A DNA stretch of 64,000 nt from Vibrio alfacsensis (lineage in GTDB: Bacteria; Pseudomonadota; Gammaproteobacteria; Enterobacterales; Vibrionaceae): positions 1,532,878 through 1,596,877 of the forward strand of contig NZ_CP032094.1 of assembly GCF_003544875.1 (NCBI RefSeq), read 5' to 3'. The translations under genes and the position numbers were made by a program. This document shows, piece after piece, positions 45,403 through 55,784 of the stretch (positions are counted from its first letter, which is position 1; the number at the start of each line of letters is the position of its first letter). The notes under the pieces were generated by a model. It worked only from the letters and a program-made list of their open reading frames with translations. It made no database searches and was not told the origin of the DNA.

Positions 45403-46621
45403 CCCAATTTACTTTGTTGATGATGACCCCCACATCCGTGATGCGGTAAGCCAAGCATTGATCATTGAGGAAATAGATGTCATTTGTTTCCCAAATGCAG
45501 TCGAAGCATTACGAATGATTGATCCGGATACCCCCGCAATCATCATCACTGATATCCATATGCCAGTCATGAATGGCTTAGAATTCTTGCAAACACTGCT
45601 CAATAGCAATCAACACTTTCAATTTATCGTGTTAACGGGACATGGTGATGTGAAGACGGCCGTAGAAGCGATGAAAAGTGGTGCTTACGACTTTCTAGAA
45701 AAGCCCTTTTCGACCGAGCATTTACTAAAGTCTCTCAATAAAGCCAAAGAACGACTTTCCTTACTTCAAGAAAATGTCTGGCTGAAAAAAGAACTCGCCA
45801 TGCAAACGCATGTTGGCCCCAAGATGATCGGGCATAGCCAAGCCATTGTTAAACTGCGCCGAATGCTGATCAGCACAGCACCCACTCAGCCTCTTATTTT
45901 TGTTGGTCAGGATGGCACAGGAAGAAGAATCGCCGCGCAATTTGCTCATGATCTTCATGCGGCTCCAGACAGTGAATTACTCGCTGTCTCTGGTGAGGAT
46001 TTATGCCAACTTTCACAAGGCCCTTTAGACACCGCTATTCATCATCTAACCGAGGGGAAAACACAATGCAGCTTATATATTTTCAGCGCTGAAAATCTAT
46101 CAGAAAAACAGTGGATGCAGCTGTTTTCACACCCCAGATTGCAGCGCGTATTTGGATCGTTAACTCAATCGCCGACAGAGTTTGATCTCAGTGCTAACGT
46201 GATTACATTGCCTAACTTAGATCAGCGGAAAGAAGATATTGCGCCACTTTACAAACACTTTGTTCGTCACGCGGCCAGTCGACATCAAATTCAGCCTCCT
46301 CATATTACTCAGGATGAGATCCAACATTTAACTCAAATGAGCTGGCCAGAAAACATCAAACAATTGCGCCAATTCGCTGAGTGGCGAGCACTAAAACCAG
46401 ATGGATTCCATATTCAGGAGTGGGACAGCCAGAAAGGCTTAGAAATACAGAGCATGCAGCAACGCTTAGAATATTTTGAGTATTGTTTATTATTTGATGC
46501 ACTCCAGCGTCATCAGGGTAGACTAAAAGAGATTCAGCTAGAATTACAAATATCGAGAAAAACTCTTTATGACAAACTAAAAAAGCATCAATTGGATAAA
46601 TCACAGTTCAAAATGTTCTGA
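45395..46621 (+). CDS. Degenerate DctD-like response regulator
   Basis: 408 residues; the ATG overlaps the kinase stop by 8 bases. Intact receiver (about 1-120, DDDPHIRDA, phosphorylated Asp in IIITDIHMPVMNG, TGH, EKPF). The central AAA+ domain is shortened and lacks key parts: Walker A reads GQDGTGRR (Lys replaced by Arg), no GAFTGA loop, and Walker B is replaced by CSLYIFSAEN. The Fis-type helix-turn-helix is kept (HQGRLKEIQLELQISRKTLYDKL). It should bind DNA but not remodel sigma-54 polymerase, so it probably works as a repressor or sigma-70-type regulator, perhaps of the lap genes that follow. Confidence 0.85.
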   Translation: MHSPIYFVDDDPHIRDAVSQALIIEEIDVICFPNAVEALRMIDPDTPAIIITDIHMPVMNGLEFLQTLLNSNQHFQFIVLTGHGDVKTAVEAMKSGAYDFLEKPFSTEHLLKSLNKAKERLSLLQENVWLKKELAMQTHVGPKMIGHSQAIVKLRRMLISTAPTQPLIFVGQDGTGRRIAAQFAHDLHAAPDSELLAVSGEDLCQLSQGPLDTAIHHLTEGKTQCSLYIFSAENLSEKQWMQLFSHPRLQRVFGSLTQSPTEFDLSANVITLPNLDQRKEDIAPLYKHFVRHAASRHQIQPPHITQDEIQHLTQMSWPENIKQLRQFAEWRALKPDGFHIQEWDSQKGLEIQSMQQRLEYFEYCLLFDALQRHQGRLKEIQLELQISRKTLYDKLKKHQLDKSQFKMF

Positions 46622-46730
46622 CTCATCATGTTGCGATTGTTTACCTATTTTGTTCACAAAGCATGCTGACAGACCAAGGTAATAATAATAAAATCAAGAA
46701 GATAATTAAAATCAACAAACAAGGAACGTA

Positions 46731-48122
46731 ATGAGCCGCAACAATTACAACAAGTTAAGTAGTGAGGAGTTGGATTTTGTCGATGATAAAACAGCGGCCT
46801 TACTCCTCAATACCCCGACAAATGCCCGTATTATGCTCTGGGTTATGGTTCTGTTCTTTATTGCCGCGATCGGTTGGGCATCGTGGGCACAAATTGACAA
46901 AGTCACCGTAGGGCAAGGTAAAGTGATTCCCTCTTCACAAATCCAAGTGGTGCAAAACCTCGAGGGGGGATTGGTGAAAGAAATCTTGGTAAAAGAAGGG
47001 CAACAAGTAAAAAAAGATCAACAACTTTTATTGATAGATGACACAAGATTTCGCTCTGATTATCGCGAACGCGAACAGCAAGTCGCCAACTTAACCGCCT
47101 CAGTCCTGCAACTTTCAGCTTCGATCAACAGCGTCGAAGTAAATCGAGATTTTGATGACAAAAACTGGGAAAAGAGCGTGGTTCTTGACTATGGGAAACT
47201 GACTTTCCCACCAAGCTTAGAAGAAAACCAACCTAGGCTGACACTGCGCCAAAAAGCCGAATACCGCGAAGATCTCGACAATCTAAGAAACCAACTTTCC
47301 GTACTGGATCAGCAAGTAAAACAGAAACAACAAGATTTAATCGAAATCCAAGCCCGTGTAAACAACTTGCGTCAAAGCTATCAATTTGCACAAAAAGAGC
47401 TCGATATAACAAAACCGTTAGCGGATGAGGGTGTGGTTCCACGAATCGAATTGCTCAAATTACAACGCCAAGTAAACGATACTCGACGAGAGCTCACCTC
47501 AAGCGAATTGAAAATCCCAATGATTCGCTCGTCTATCCGAGAATCAATGCTTAATCGTATCAATGCCGCATTGAATTTCCGCTCAGAGCAACAAGAAAAG
47601 CTTAATAATACCCAAGACCAACTATCTGCTTTAGTTGAATCTGCCGTTGGCTTAGAGGACCGCGTAAACCGGACTGTCGTGGTCTCGCCAGTAACTGGTA
47701 CAATTAAGACATTGAATGTAAACACCGTTGGCGGCGTAATCCAACCTGGTATGGATATCGTCGAGATTGTCCCAACCGAAGACACGCTGTTAGTGGAAGC
47801 GAAAATCGCGCCTCAAGACATCGCGTTTTTACGCCCTCACTTGCATGCCATTGTGAAATTTACCGCTTATGACTTCACCAAATATGGTGGCCTCGAGGGT
47901 GAATTAGAGCACATCAGTGCCGACACTACTCAAGATGAAGAGGGTAACAGTTTTTACATTGTACGAGTACGAACCGATAAAACCAATTTCGGTCAAAATG
48001 CGGATTTACCCATCATTCCGGGTATGACTGCATCTGTCGATATTATTACCGGTAAACGAACCGTTCTAGAATATCTATTGAAGCCCATTTTGAGTGCAAA
48101 AACTAACGCTCTAAAAGAGTAA
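46731..48122 (+). CDS. lapC: Type I secretion membrane fusion protein
   Basis: 463 residues: cytoplasmic N-terminus, one membrane helix (about 33-53, RIMLWVMVLFFIAAIGWASWA), split lipoyl half-motif (VGQGKVIPSSQIQVVQNLEGGLVKEILVKEGQQVKK), long coiled-coil hairpin (about 100-290) and C-terminal beta-barrel (VVSPVTGTIKTLNVNTVGGVIQPG). HlyD/LapC family; joins the LapB ABC transporter to an outer-membrane TolC-like pore for export of a giant RTX adhesin. It starts the lapC-lapG-lapD-lapB block. The adhesin and the pore are not in the window. Confidence 0.92.
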   Translation: MSRNNYNKLSSEELDFVDDKTAALLLNTPTNARIMLWVMVLFFIAAIGWASWAQIDKVTVGQGKVIPSSQIQVVQNLEGGLVKEILVKEGQQVKKDQQLLLIDDTRFRSDYREREQQVANLTASVLQLSASINSVEVNRDFDDKNWEKSVVLDYGKLTFPPSLEENQPRLTLRQKAEYREDLDNLRNQLSVLDQQVKQKQQDLIEIQARVNNLRQSYQFAQKELDITKPLADEGVVPRIELLKLQRQVNDTRRELTSSELKIPMIRSSIRESMLNRINAALNFRSEQQEKLNNTQDQLSALVESAVGLEDRVNRTVVVSPVTGTIKTLNVNTVGGVIQPGMDIVEIVPTEDTLLVEAKIAPQDIAFLRPHLHAIVKFTAYDFTKYGGLEGELEHISADTTQDEEGNSFYIVRVRTDKTNFGQNADLPIIPGMTASVDIITGKRTVLEYLLKPILSAKTNALKE

Positions 48123-48216
48123 TGAACATTGTCATAAGTTGATTGAGCCAATCATTCAACACACATTTCTCAAGGTGAATTCTTATGGAAGAGAACAGTT
48201 GTGATATGAGTCGAAT

Positions 48217-48900
48217 ATGCCCTCAGATTTGAAGCGTAAAGTAACGTTAATTGCATGTTTGAGTTGCTTTTCGTTTCAAATTGGCGCGTTAAACAGCGAG
48301 GAACAAAGATGGGTAGATGCCGTTACATCCGTGTACGGTGAGCGAGCCGGCAAGCGAGTTATGACTTGGCGCTCAAACCTTGACACCTATCAATCGTTTG
48401 GATCTCAAGAAAAACTGAAAGCCGTCAACGACTTTTTCAATCAGTTGTATTTCGTTGATGACATTAAGCTGTGGGGAAAAAAGGACTATTGGGCGACACC
48501 ATTGGAGTTTTTAGGCAGTAACGGAGGCGACTGCGAAGACTTCACCATTGCCAAGTATTTTTCATTATTAGAACTTGGCGTGCCTGACTCAAAAATGCGC
48601 TTAGTTTACGTTAAAGCCATTGAGCTTAATCAGTTTCACATGGTTTTAGCCTACTACCCAACCCCTAGCTCAGAACCTCTGATCCTCGACAACTTAAATC
48701 CGAGGATTGTTTTAGCTTCCAAGCGTAGCGATTTGCTACCGATATACAGTTTTAATGGTTCAAACCTCTGGTTAATGAAATCCGCGGCTAGTAGCGGAGA
48801 ATTGGCCGGAAAATCATCACGTTTGAGCCTTTGGAATGACTTACGCTCGCGTGAACGTAAGTTGCAGTTAAATAAACCTAAAATTAACTATGACGAGTGA
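48217..48900 (+). CDS. lapG: Periplasmic adhesin protease LapG
   Basis: 227 residues with a signal-like N-terminus (RKVTLIACLSCFSFQIGAL). Bacterial transglutaminase-like cysteine protease with the triad Cys in GGDCEDFTIAKYFSL, His in QFHMVLAYY and Asp in LILDNLNPR; acidic residues in the DCEDF region and before it fit its Ca2+ dependence. It cuts the N-terminus of the large surface adhesin, releasing biofilm cells when c-di-GMP is low. Its stop is 4 bases before lapD, whose product sequesters it. Start assigned at ATG 48217. Confidence 0.93.
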   Translation: MPSDLKRKVTLIACLSCFSFQIGALNSEEQRWVDAVTSVYGERAGKRVMTWRSNLDTYQSFGSQEKLKAVNDFFNQLYFVDDIKLWGKKDYWATPLEFLGSNGGDCEDFTIAKYFSLLELGVPDSKMRLVYVKAIELNQFHMVLAYYPTPSSEPLILDNLNPRIVLASKRSDLLPIYSFNGSNLWLMKSAASSGELAGKSSRLSLWNDLRSRERKLQLNKPKINYDE

Positions 48901-48904
48901 AAAC

Positions 48905-50817
48905 ATGACCCTATATAAAAGCTTGTAGTGGGAATGGTTACGGTCTTTATACTCTTGATGACATCAGTATTCGTAATCGAATTCAATACTACTCGGAACA
49001 GCTTGGAACAACAGCAACGTTCAGAGGTCAACAACACCATTAATACCGTCGGTTTAGCGCTTGCGCCTTACTTGAAAGACAAAGATAAGGTGGCGGTTGA
49101 ATCAGTGATTAATGCCTTATTTGACGGCAGTACCTACTCTGTCGTTCGATTGACCGCTCTCGATTCTGACTATCAAGTGGTACGCTCTTATCCAGTAAAG
49201 CCAAGCGATGTACCACAATGGTTTATTGATCTGAATCTTTTCAAGCCTATTCACGATACTCGCATCGTGACCAGTGGTTGGATGCAATTAGCTGAAGTGG
49301 AAATCATTAGCCATCCAGGGGCCGCCTATGAGCAACTTTGGAAAGGCTTCATCCGCTTACTAACCGCATTTGGGGTCATCTTTATTGCAGGTTTAGTATC
49401 GATTTCCTACATTCTTCGTCGTTCGCTCAAGCCATTGGCCGCCATCGTGAAGAAAATGCACGACATTGCGAACAACCAATTTGGTGATCCGCTAACTCGT
49501 CCAAAAACCAAAGACCTTATCGCCGTTGTCGATGGCATTAACATGATGTCAGCACAAATTGAGCTCTCTTTTAAAGAACAAGCGAAAGAAGCGCAGCGTC
49601 TGCGAGCACAAGCTTACTTAGACCCGATTTCTGGGCTTGGTAACCGCTCTTTCTATATTACTCAAGTCGATCAATGGTTAGCAGAACAGACCCAAGGTGG
49701 CATTGCCCTACTCCATGCAGAATACATTGGTGATATCTACGAAACGAAAGACTACCAACGCGCAGATGCGCATGTAAAAGAGCTTTCTCAGCGCCTTAAA
49801 AATACCGTCGATGTTCCAGGAGTGACCATCGCGCGTCTATCTAGCGATGAGTTTGGTCTGCTATTCCCGCATATGGATGAAAGCGAATTACGCATCATTG
49901 CCGAAAGTATAGTGAGCTGTGTGAATGGTCTAAATACGGACCCAACAGGGTTGGCAAAACCAAAAGCGGCATTGGGTGTGGCACACAGTAAAGACGTAAA
50001 AATGCGTTCAGAAGTGCTGTCATTGGTAGACAACGCCCTGTCGAAAGCGAAAGCACAACCAGAAAAATCTTACGGATTTATTGGCAGTGACAGCCCATCG
50101 AGCTTAATGGGTAAACAGCAATGGAAAGCGCTCGTTGAAGAAGCCATTCATAGCGGTTGGGTAAAATTCCGTTTTCAGTCTGCGAAGAATACCTGGGGCA
50201 AAGTGTTCCACAACGAGGTGTTCTCAAGCATTGAAAAAGATGGTGAGACGTATCGCGCGAACCAATACCTCTTCGCTCTTGAACAGCTTGAAGCGACCAA
50301 TATTTTCGACCAATTTGTCATTGAGTCGATGATCAAAATGCTAGAAAGTGGGGAGCTCAATGAGCCAGTTGCGATCAATATTGCCCAAAGCAGTTTAGCT
50401 CAACCCTCATTCATTCGCTGGACGACACACATGTTGGAAAAACACGTGAAAGTCGCACCAATGCTGCACTTTGAGATCCCAGAAGAGTGCTATATCGAGC
50501 ACCCACACCATACCGCACTGCTATGTAATGCTCTGCGTCAGTCAGGTGCTGAGTTTGGTGTAGACAACTACGGACGTAACTTCCAATCCCTTGAGTATAT
50601 TCAGGAATTCCGCCCGAATTACGTCAAACTGGACTACTTATTCACCCACAATTTACACGACGAAAAACAGAAGTTCACCTTAACCTCGATCTCTCGTACC
50701 GCCCATAACCTTGGTGTTACAACGATTGCATCGCGCGTTGAGACGCAAATTCAGTTGGACTTCCTCACAGAACACTTTGTTGAGGTTTTCCAAGGTTTCA
50801 TCGTTGACAAGAATTAA
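48905..50817 (+). pseudogene. lapD: c-di-GMP receptor LapD, one frameshift near the start
   Basis: The natural start is ATG 48905 (MTLYKSL), but a TAG follows at codon 8. Adding one G near 48925 turns this into MTLYKSLVVGMVTVFILL, joining the frame that is open from 48928. The repaired protein has 637 residues: helix about 8-28, periplasmic LapD/MoxY domain, second helix (LLTAFGVIFIAGLVSISYIL), HAMP, degenerate GGDEF (LSSDEF) and degenerate EAL lacking the EAL triad. This is the known inactive receptor architecture that binds c-di-GMP and holds LapG. Translation from GTG 48928 would remove part of the first helix. A one-base error is the simplest explanation. Confidence 0.88.
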
Positions 50818-50831
50818 AAGGTTTACCACGG

Positions 50832-52944
50832 ATGAAAGACCCTTTACTGAATTCGCTTATTTACGTTAGCCGTTATTTCGGGTTAGCGAACTCACCGGAA
50901 GCCCTGATTAACGGGCTTCCTCTCTCGGAGGGTAGGCTTACGCCATTTCTGCTACCAAGAGCCGCAGAAAGAGCTGGCTTAGTAGCAAAAGAAAACCGTG
51001 CAGATCTGGAGAATATCTCGAGCTTAATTCTGCCGGCAATCTTACTCCTCAAAGGGGGAGATTCTTGTGTTCTCAATAGCATTGATACCGAGAATCAAGA
51101 AGCAGAAGTCACCACACTTGAGAGCGGAATGGTGCCAATATCCATTCCTCTTGAAGATCTACTGGAGCAATACACTGGTCGTTACTTTTAGTCAAAAGCA
51201 ATTTCGATATGACGAACGTTCTCCAGAGGTGCTCAAGACGAATGAAGGCCATTGGTTCTGGTCAACCTTGTGGCAGTCGAAACGTATTTATCGTGACGTT
51301 CTCATTGCCTCTATCCTAATCAATATCTTTGCCATCGCCGCACCGATGTTCACTCGCTTGGTTTACGACAAGGTCGTACCGAATCTCGCGTTTGAAACCT
51401 TGTGGGTACTCGCCAGCGGTATTTTTGTCGTGTTTCTTTTTGATTTTTTATTAAAGTCTCTGCGTAACTACTTTATTGATGTGGCAGGTAAAAAGTCCGA
51501 TATTTTGATCTCATCGAAGCTCTTCAGTAAGGTGATGGGGATTCGTATGGAGTCTAAACCACCCTCTGTCGGAGCCTTTGCTCGTCACTTGCAAGAATTC
51601 GAATCTATACGCGAATTTTTCACCTCCGCAACCGTCAGTGCACTGATCGATTTACCATTCGCTATTTTGTTCTTAATCATCATCTGGCTGATGGCTGGCG
51701 ATCTTGTTTTCGTTCCAATGGTTGGCGTGCTGATATTAGTGATTCACTCCTATTTGATACAAGGCCCTTTACGTCGATCTATCGAAGAGGGTTCTCGCTT
51801 AGCCTCCCAAAAATACGCCAACTTAATCGAAAGCTTGGCTGGGCTTGAAACTGTAAAAATGCTCAGTGCACAAAGCCAATTCCAATACCGCTGGGAAGAG
51901 GCGGTGGCGCATATGGCAAACTGGAACATCAAGAGCCGACGCATCACGGACAGCATTCAAAACGCAGCAGGCTTCGTGCAACAGAGTAGCAACGTTGGCA
52001 TGATCATTCTTGGTGTGTACTTAATTGCCAATGGGGATCTCACCATGGGTGGCTTGATCGCGGCAACCATGTTAAGTGGACGTGCTATTGGACCATTAGT
52101 TCAACTCTCGTTACTCTCAACCCGTTACAACCAAGCGAAATCTTCCATGACCATCATTAACCAAGTGATGGAGATGCCTGATGAACAAGAAGAAGGTAAG
52201 CGCTATATCCACCGACCAATCGTTCAAGGCAAAGTGGAAATTGATCGCGTAACGTTCCACTACCCAGACGCACCAGTCGCTTCTATTAGGAATCTAAGTT
52301 TAACCATCAACCCTGGTGAAAAAGTGGCGATTATTGGCCGTATTGGTTCAGGTAAAACAACGTTAGAACGTCTCATTATGGGTCTATACAAGCCGACAGA
52401 GGGGCATGTTCGTATTGATGATACCGACATAGACCAGCTTCATCATGTCGACGTACGGCGCAATATAGGCTGTGTACCGCAAGATTCCAGCCTATTCTTT
52501 GGCTCTATCCGAGACAACATTACCTTAGGTCGTCCTTTGACGGACGATCGAGATGTTATGGATGCGGCAAACCGCGCTGGGGTGACCGCTTTTACACAAT
52601 CGGATCCCGCTGGGCTAGAACGTCAAGTTGGTGAGGGGGGGGCAATGCTATCTGGCGGTCAACGCCAAGCGGTAACGATTGCGCGAGCGTTTCTAGGCCG
52701 CCCACCCGTTCTGCTGATGGATGAACCAACGAGTGCTATGGACAACCGCTCAGAAATGCAAATCAAGCATCAATTAGCGCAATTAAAACCAAGTGAGACG
52801 CTGATACTTATCACGCATAAAACATCTATGCTCGATGTGGTTGATCGTGTGATTGTAATGGAAAAAGGCAGCATCATCGCAGATGGCCCTAAAGTGGAAG
52901 TGCTAAAAGACTTGAAGCAAGGGAAAGTAAGAGCGGCAAGCTAA
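50832..52944 (+). pseudogene. lapB: Type I secretion ABC transporter LapB, frameshifted
   Basis: The first frame (50832-51191) is the C39-peptidase-like N-terminal domain without the catalytic Cys. The second is the exporter: membrane domain about 150-430, Walker A GRIGSGKT, LSGGQRQAV signature, Walker B VLLMDEPTSAMD. Relatives read GRYFLVKKQFRYDERSPEV across the junction. The sequence here reaches that if one T is added to TTTT at 51186-51189 and one A to AAAA at 51194-51197, giving 704 residues, the family length. Two lost bases 8 apart, both in 4-base runs, again point to homopolymer error. It powers adhesin export with LapC. Confidence 0.88.
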
Positions 52945-53030
52945 GTTGGTCAAAACCAAGTCTTTCAAAACTAAGTCGACCAAAACTGGCTCCATCTTGT
53001 AAAACAAACTAACTAGTTAACACTACAGCA

Positions 53031-53068
53031 AATAAGCCCCGCTAAACGACCTGTTTACGGGGCTTATT
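53031..53068. terminator. Terminator after lapB
   Basis: AATAAGCCCCG and CGGGGCTTATT form an 11-bp stem with a 16-base loop. The TAA stop of the small minus-strand gene at 53064 lies in the stem. Confidence 0.82.
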
Positions 53069-53177
53069 TATTGAGTTCGAGCAATCCCAAATAGCTGAAT
53101 TCCTCGAGTAATATCCATAACAATACAAAGCCCACGATCGCAACAAGCCCCATAATCGCCCTTTCATCTTCTTCCAT
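53064..53177 (-). CDS. Small single-helix membrane protein
   Basis: 37 residues (MEEDERAIMGLVAIVGF...LELNK) with one membrane helix (about 9-25) between acidic ends. The start is the ATG at 53177 because GGGGGGAAG lies just upstream; a second ATG at 53192 gives 42 residues but lacks a ribosome site. Convergent to lapB and divergent from the MscS-type gene. Vibrio small membrane proteins of this kind often modulate larger membrane partners; nothing shows which. Confidence 0.5.
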   Translation of the reverse strand: MEEDERAIMGLVAIVGFVLLWILLEEFSYLGLLELNK

Positions 53178-53352
53178 CTCTTCCCCCCTCATTTGGTTTC
53201 CATTTCAATCATAGATTAGCAGGAGAGAGTCACAAGGAGAGCAGACTTCGTCTGGCGCAAGTTTGTAGTTGAGAAGTGAGTCAAAGATCTTATTGCATTA
53301 TATTCAAAATCCGCTATAAATCGCGCCCTCTTCGTTTTCTTGAGTAGAATAC

Positions 53353-53952
53353 ATGAATCACTGGATCCACTTAGATCAAATTAGTCCATATTTCACTGCA
53401 GGGTCATTCGGTTACAAGGTGCTGATGGGCATCGTCATTTTTATCGCTTATCGTATGCTGAAGAAGATCGCTGATCGCGCCATTCTCAATTTGGCGGAGT
53501 CAAAAGGTGTGAATAAAGCACGTTTAAGCTTTATTCAACGCTGCTTTAACGTTGCATTTTTATTTTTGTTCATCTCTCTTTTTGCGATTACAACGGGTAT
53601 TGGCTATGGCGATGTATCACTGTTCTTATCGTCAATCTTTGCCGTATTAGGCGTTGCCTTTATTGCTCAGTGGTCGATTTTAAGCAACATTACCGCCAGC
53701 TTCTTAATTTTCTTTGTCTTTCCATATCGTGTTGGTGACCGCATTAAAGTCGTAGATAAAGACGAAGACATCAGCGGTGAAATCCAAGAGATCCGAATGT
53801 TCCACGTAATGATCAAACACGACAATGGCAACTTGATCACTTACCCAAACAACTTGATGCTGCAAAAAGCGGTGTTAAAACTAGCAGAACAAGAAGCCAA
53901 ACCTGAACAACCCAAAACGACAGCGCGACTCTATACTCGCCGAAAAAAATAA
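53353..53952 (+). CDS. Small MscS-type mechanosensitive channel
   Basis: 199 residues: three membrane helices (about 22-40, 60-80, 90-130), pore-helix region SIFAVLGVAFIAQWSILSNITASFLIF, then the beta domain YRVGDRIKVVDKDEDISGEIQEIRMFHVMIKHDNGNLITYPNNLMLQKAVL. It is shorter than E. coli MscS (286 residues) because the C-terminal alpha/beta vestibule is cut to a basic tail. It should release solutes upon hypo-osmotic shock, or modulate ion flow. Single gene with its own terminator. Confidence 0.88.
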   Translation: MNHWIHLDQISPYFTAGSFGYKVLMGIVIFIAYRMLKKIADRAILNLAESKGVNKARLSFIQRCFNVAFLFLFISLFAITTGIGYGDVSLFLSSIFAVLGVAFIAQWSILSNITASFLIFFVFPYRVGDRIKVVDKDEDISGEIQEIRMFHVMIKHDNGNLITYPNNLMLQKAVLKLAEQEAKPEQPKTTARLYTRRKK

Positions 53953-53978
53953 CACTCGCAGAAAAAATAGTCATTACC

Positions 53979-54006
53979 AAAGCCGATGCTTACCATCGGC
54001 TTTTAT
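53979..54006. terminator. Bidirectional terminator
   Basis: AAAGCCGATG and CATCGGCTTT form a 10-bp stem with a 5-base loop between the MscS-type gene and the convergent peptide-binding protein gene. Confidence 0.9.
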
Positions 54007-54023
54007 TTGCGTGTTTTATTTCT

Positions 54024-55640
54024 TCATATAAAGATCTTTCGAATAAATTCGACGCTTCCATTACTTTTGGCAAAACCGCCAACATTCGGTCGAACTAAAC
54101 GTGCTTGCATGAAGTAGTAGATTGGAGCAATGGGCATGTCTACCGCTAACAATTGTTCAGCTTCATTATACAGACGTTGACGATCTTCTTGGTTTATCGC
54201 AGCCAATGCACGATTCATTACGTCATCGTAAGCGTCACTTTGATAACGCGCAAAGTTACCGGACGATTCTGAACGAAGCAAACTCAAAAACGTTGATGCT
54301 TCATTGTAATCACCGCACCAAGATGCGCGCATCACGTCAAAGTCGCCTTGTTTACGTGCGACCAAATACGACTTCCACTCTTGATTTTCAAGCTCAACTT
54401 TTGCGCCCAGATTGTTTTTCAACATGGATGCAATCGCAACGGCAATCGATTTGTTTGCTTCACTCGTATTGTAAAGCAAGGTGAAACTCAACGGATTACT
54501 CTGATCGTAACCTGCTTGCTGTAAAAGCTGACGGGCTTTTTCATCACGCTGTTTCTGCGTCCATTCGCTATACTCGGGGCGCTCTGCATCAAATCCTGCA
54601 GTATATTGATGTGCAAACGTATAGGCAGGTATGTGTCCAACGTTTGTAACACCATTAGTAATCACACCACGCATCATTGAATACGACACAGCTTGACGAA
54701 CTCGAACATCATTAAATGGCGCACGGGTCGTGTTAAAAGCATAGTAGTACGTACATAGTAAAGGCACCGATGTATAAGCCTGTGGATGGGCTGCCTTAAG
54801 TTTTTTCGCCTGGTGAGTGGGAACATCGGAGGTCATGTCCACTTCGCCCGCTTCATAGCGATGAATGGCCGCATTTTGATTTTCAAACGGTATGTAGGTC
54901 ACGTGATTAAGGTAGGTGTTGGTGTTATTCCAATAGTTCGAGTTTTTCACCAGTTCTATACGCTCGTTGACCACCCATCGTTCAAGTACAAAGGCACCGT
55001 TACCGACAAATTGTTTGGGATCACTCCACGGTTTAACTTGATTATCTAGCGTTGCTTTGTGAACGGGCATCATCGACGTATGTCCCGTCATTGCAACAAA
55101 GTAAGGTACTTTGCTATCAAGCTCAAAACGAAGAGTGTGCGCATCTATGGCCGTTACACCTAATTCTTCAACCGGCAACTTCCCTTTAGCAACGTCAGAT
55201 AAGTTTTTAATCTTTGTCAGTTTTAAATACCAAACATTGGGCGATCCCAGTTTAGGATCAATGGCTCTGCGGAGCGAGTAAACAAAATCATCAGCAGTAA
55301 CGGCATCGCCATTTGACCATTTAGCATCTTTACGTAGATGAAAAATAAACGTTTGATTGTCTTTTGTTTCCCACGAGTGAGCAACACCCGGTACGATATT
55401 GCCCTCTCGGTCTTGAATCACTAGCCCCTCATAAAGATCGCGGATCACATGCATTTCAGGAAGCCCTTCCGCTTTTGCTGGGTCGAGCGTTGCGGCCTCA
55501 GCATCATTAGCTCGAACTAAATGCTGCTCTTTTGCGAGCTCAACACCAACAGGTAAAGTATCTGCATTCACTATAGGGGAGAACAAAGAAGGCGTAATGG
55601 ATGATGCCAAGACTATCACTGAGTATGTTTTCAAATTCAT
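54024..55640 (-). CDS. Oligopeptide ABC transporter substrate-binding protein (OppA-like)
   Basis: 538 residues with a signal peptide (about 1-26, MNLKTYSVIVLASSITPSLF...VNA). Family 5 extracellular solute-binding protein: AATLDPAKAEGLPEMHVIRDLYEGLV near the start, FHLRKDAKWSNGDAVTADDFVYSLRRAIDPK, and YYAFNTTRAPFNDVRVRQAVSYSM in the middle. Binds peptides in the periplasm. No permease or ATPase genes are near, so it is an orphan that must use a transporter coded elsewhere or act as a peptide sensor. Confidence 0.92.
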   Translation of the reverse strand: MNLKTYSVIVLASSITPSLFSPIVNADTLPVGVELAKEQHLVRANDAEAATLDPAKAEGLPEMHVIRDLYEGLVIQDREGNIVPGVAHSWETKDNQTFIFHLRKDAKWSNGDAVTADDFVYSLRRAIDPKLGSPNVWYLKLTKIKNLSDVAKGKLPVEELGVTAIDAHTLRFELDSKVPYFVAMTGHTSMMPVHKATLDNQVKPWSDPKQFVGNGAFVLERWVVNERIELVKNSNYWNNTNTYLNHVTYIPFENQNAAIHRYEAGEVDMTSDVPTHQAKKLKAAHPQAYTSVPLLCTYYYAFNTTRAPFNDVRVRQAVSYSMMRGVITNGVTNVGHIPAYTFAHQYTAGFDAERPEYSEWTQKQRDEKARQLLQQAGYDQSNPLSFTLLYNTSEANKSIAVAIASMLKNNLGAKVELENQEWKSYLVARKQGDFDVMRASWCGDYNEASTFLSLLRSESSGNFARYQSDAYDDVMNRALAAINQEDRQRLYNEAEQLLAVDMPIAPIYYFMQARLVRPNVGGFAKSNGSVEFIRKIFI

Positions 55641-55769
55641 TGTACGTTTCGATCTCCTTCATGAACAAAGGCATCAATGCCAAGTAATCTTATCTACAAA
55701 TCGTTTTTTATCAGACGATTATAGCAGTTGGTTTTCATAATGAATGACGCCCACGTCTGCTTATCATCG

Positions 55770-55784
55770 GTTTACACTGTAAAT
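55770..55784. other. parS2-type ParB2 binding site
   Basis: GTTTACACTGTAAAT, full match to NTTTACANTGTAAAN, in the non-coding gap between the oppA-like gene and catB-type gene, about 5 kb from parB2. Confidence 0.85.

Noticed and set aside
45395..46621. Reading the regulator as an active sigma-54 activator
   Set aside because: GAFTGA, Walker A lysine and Walker B are all missing, so the standard annotation would be misleading.
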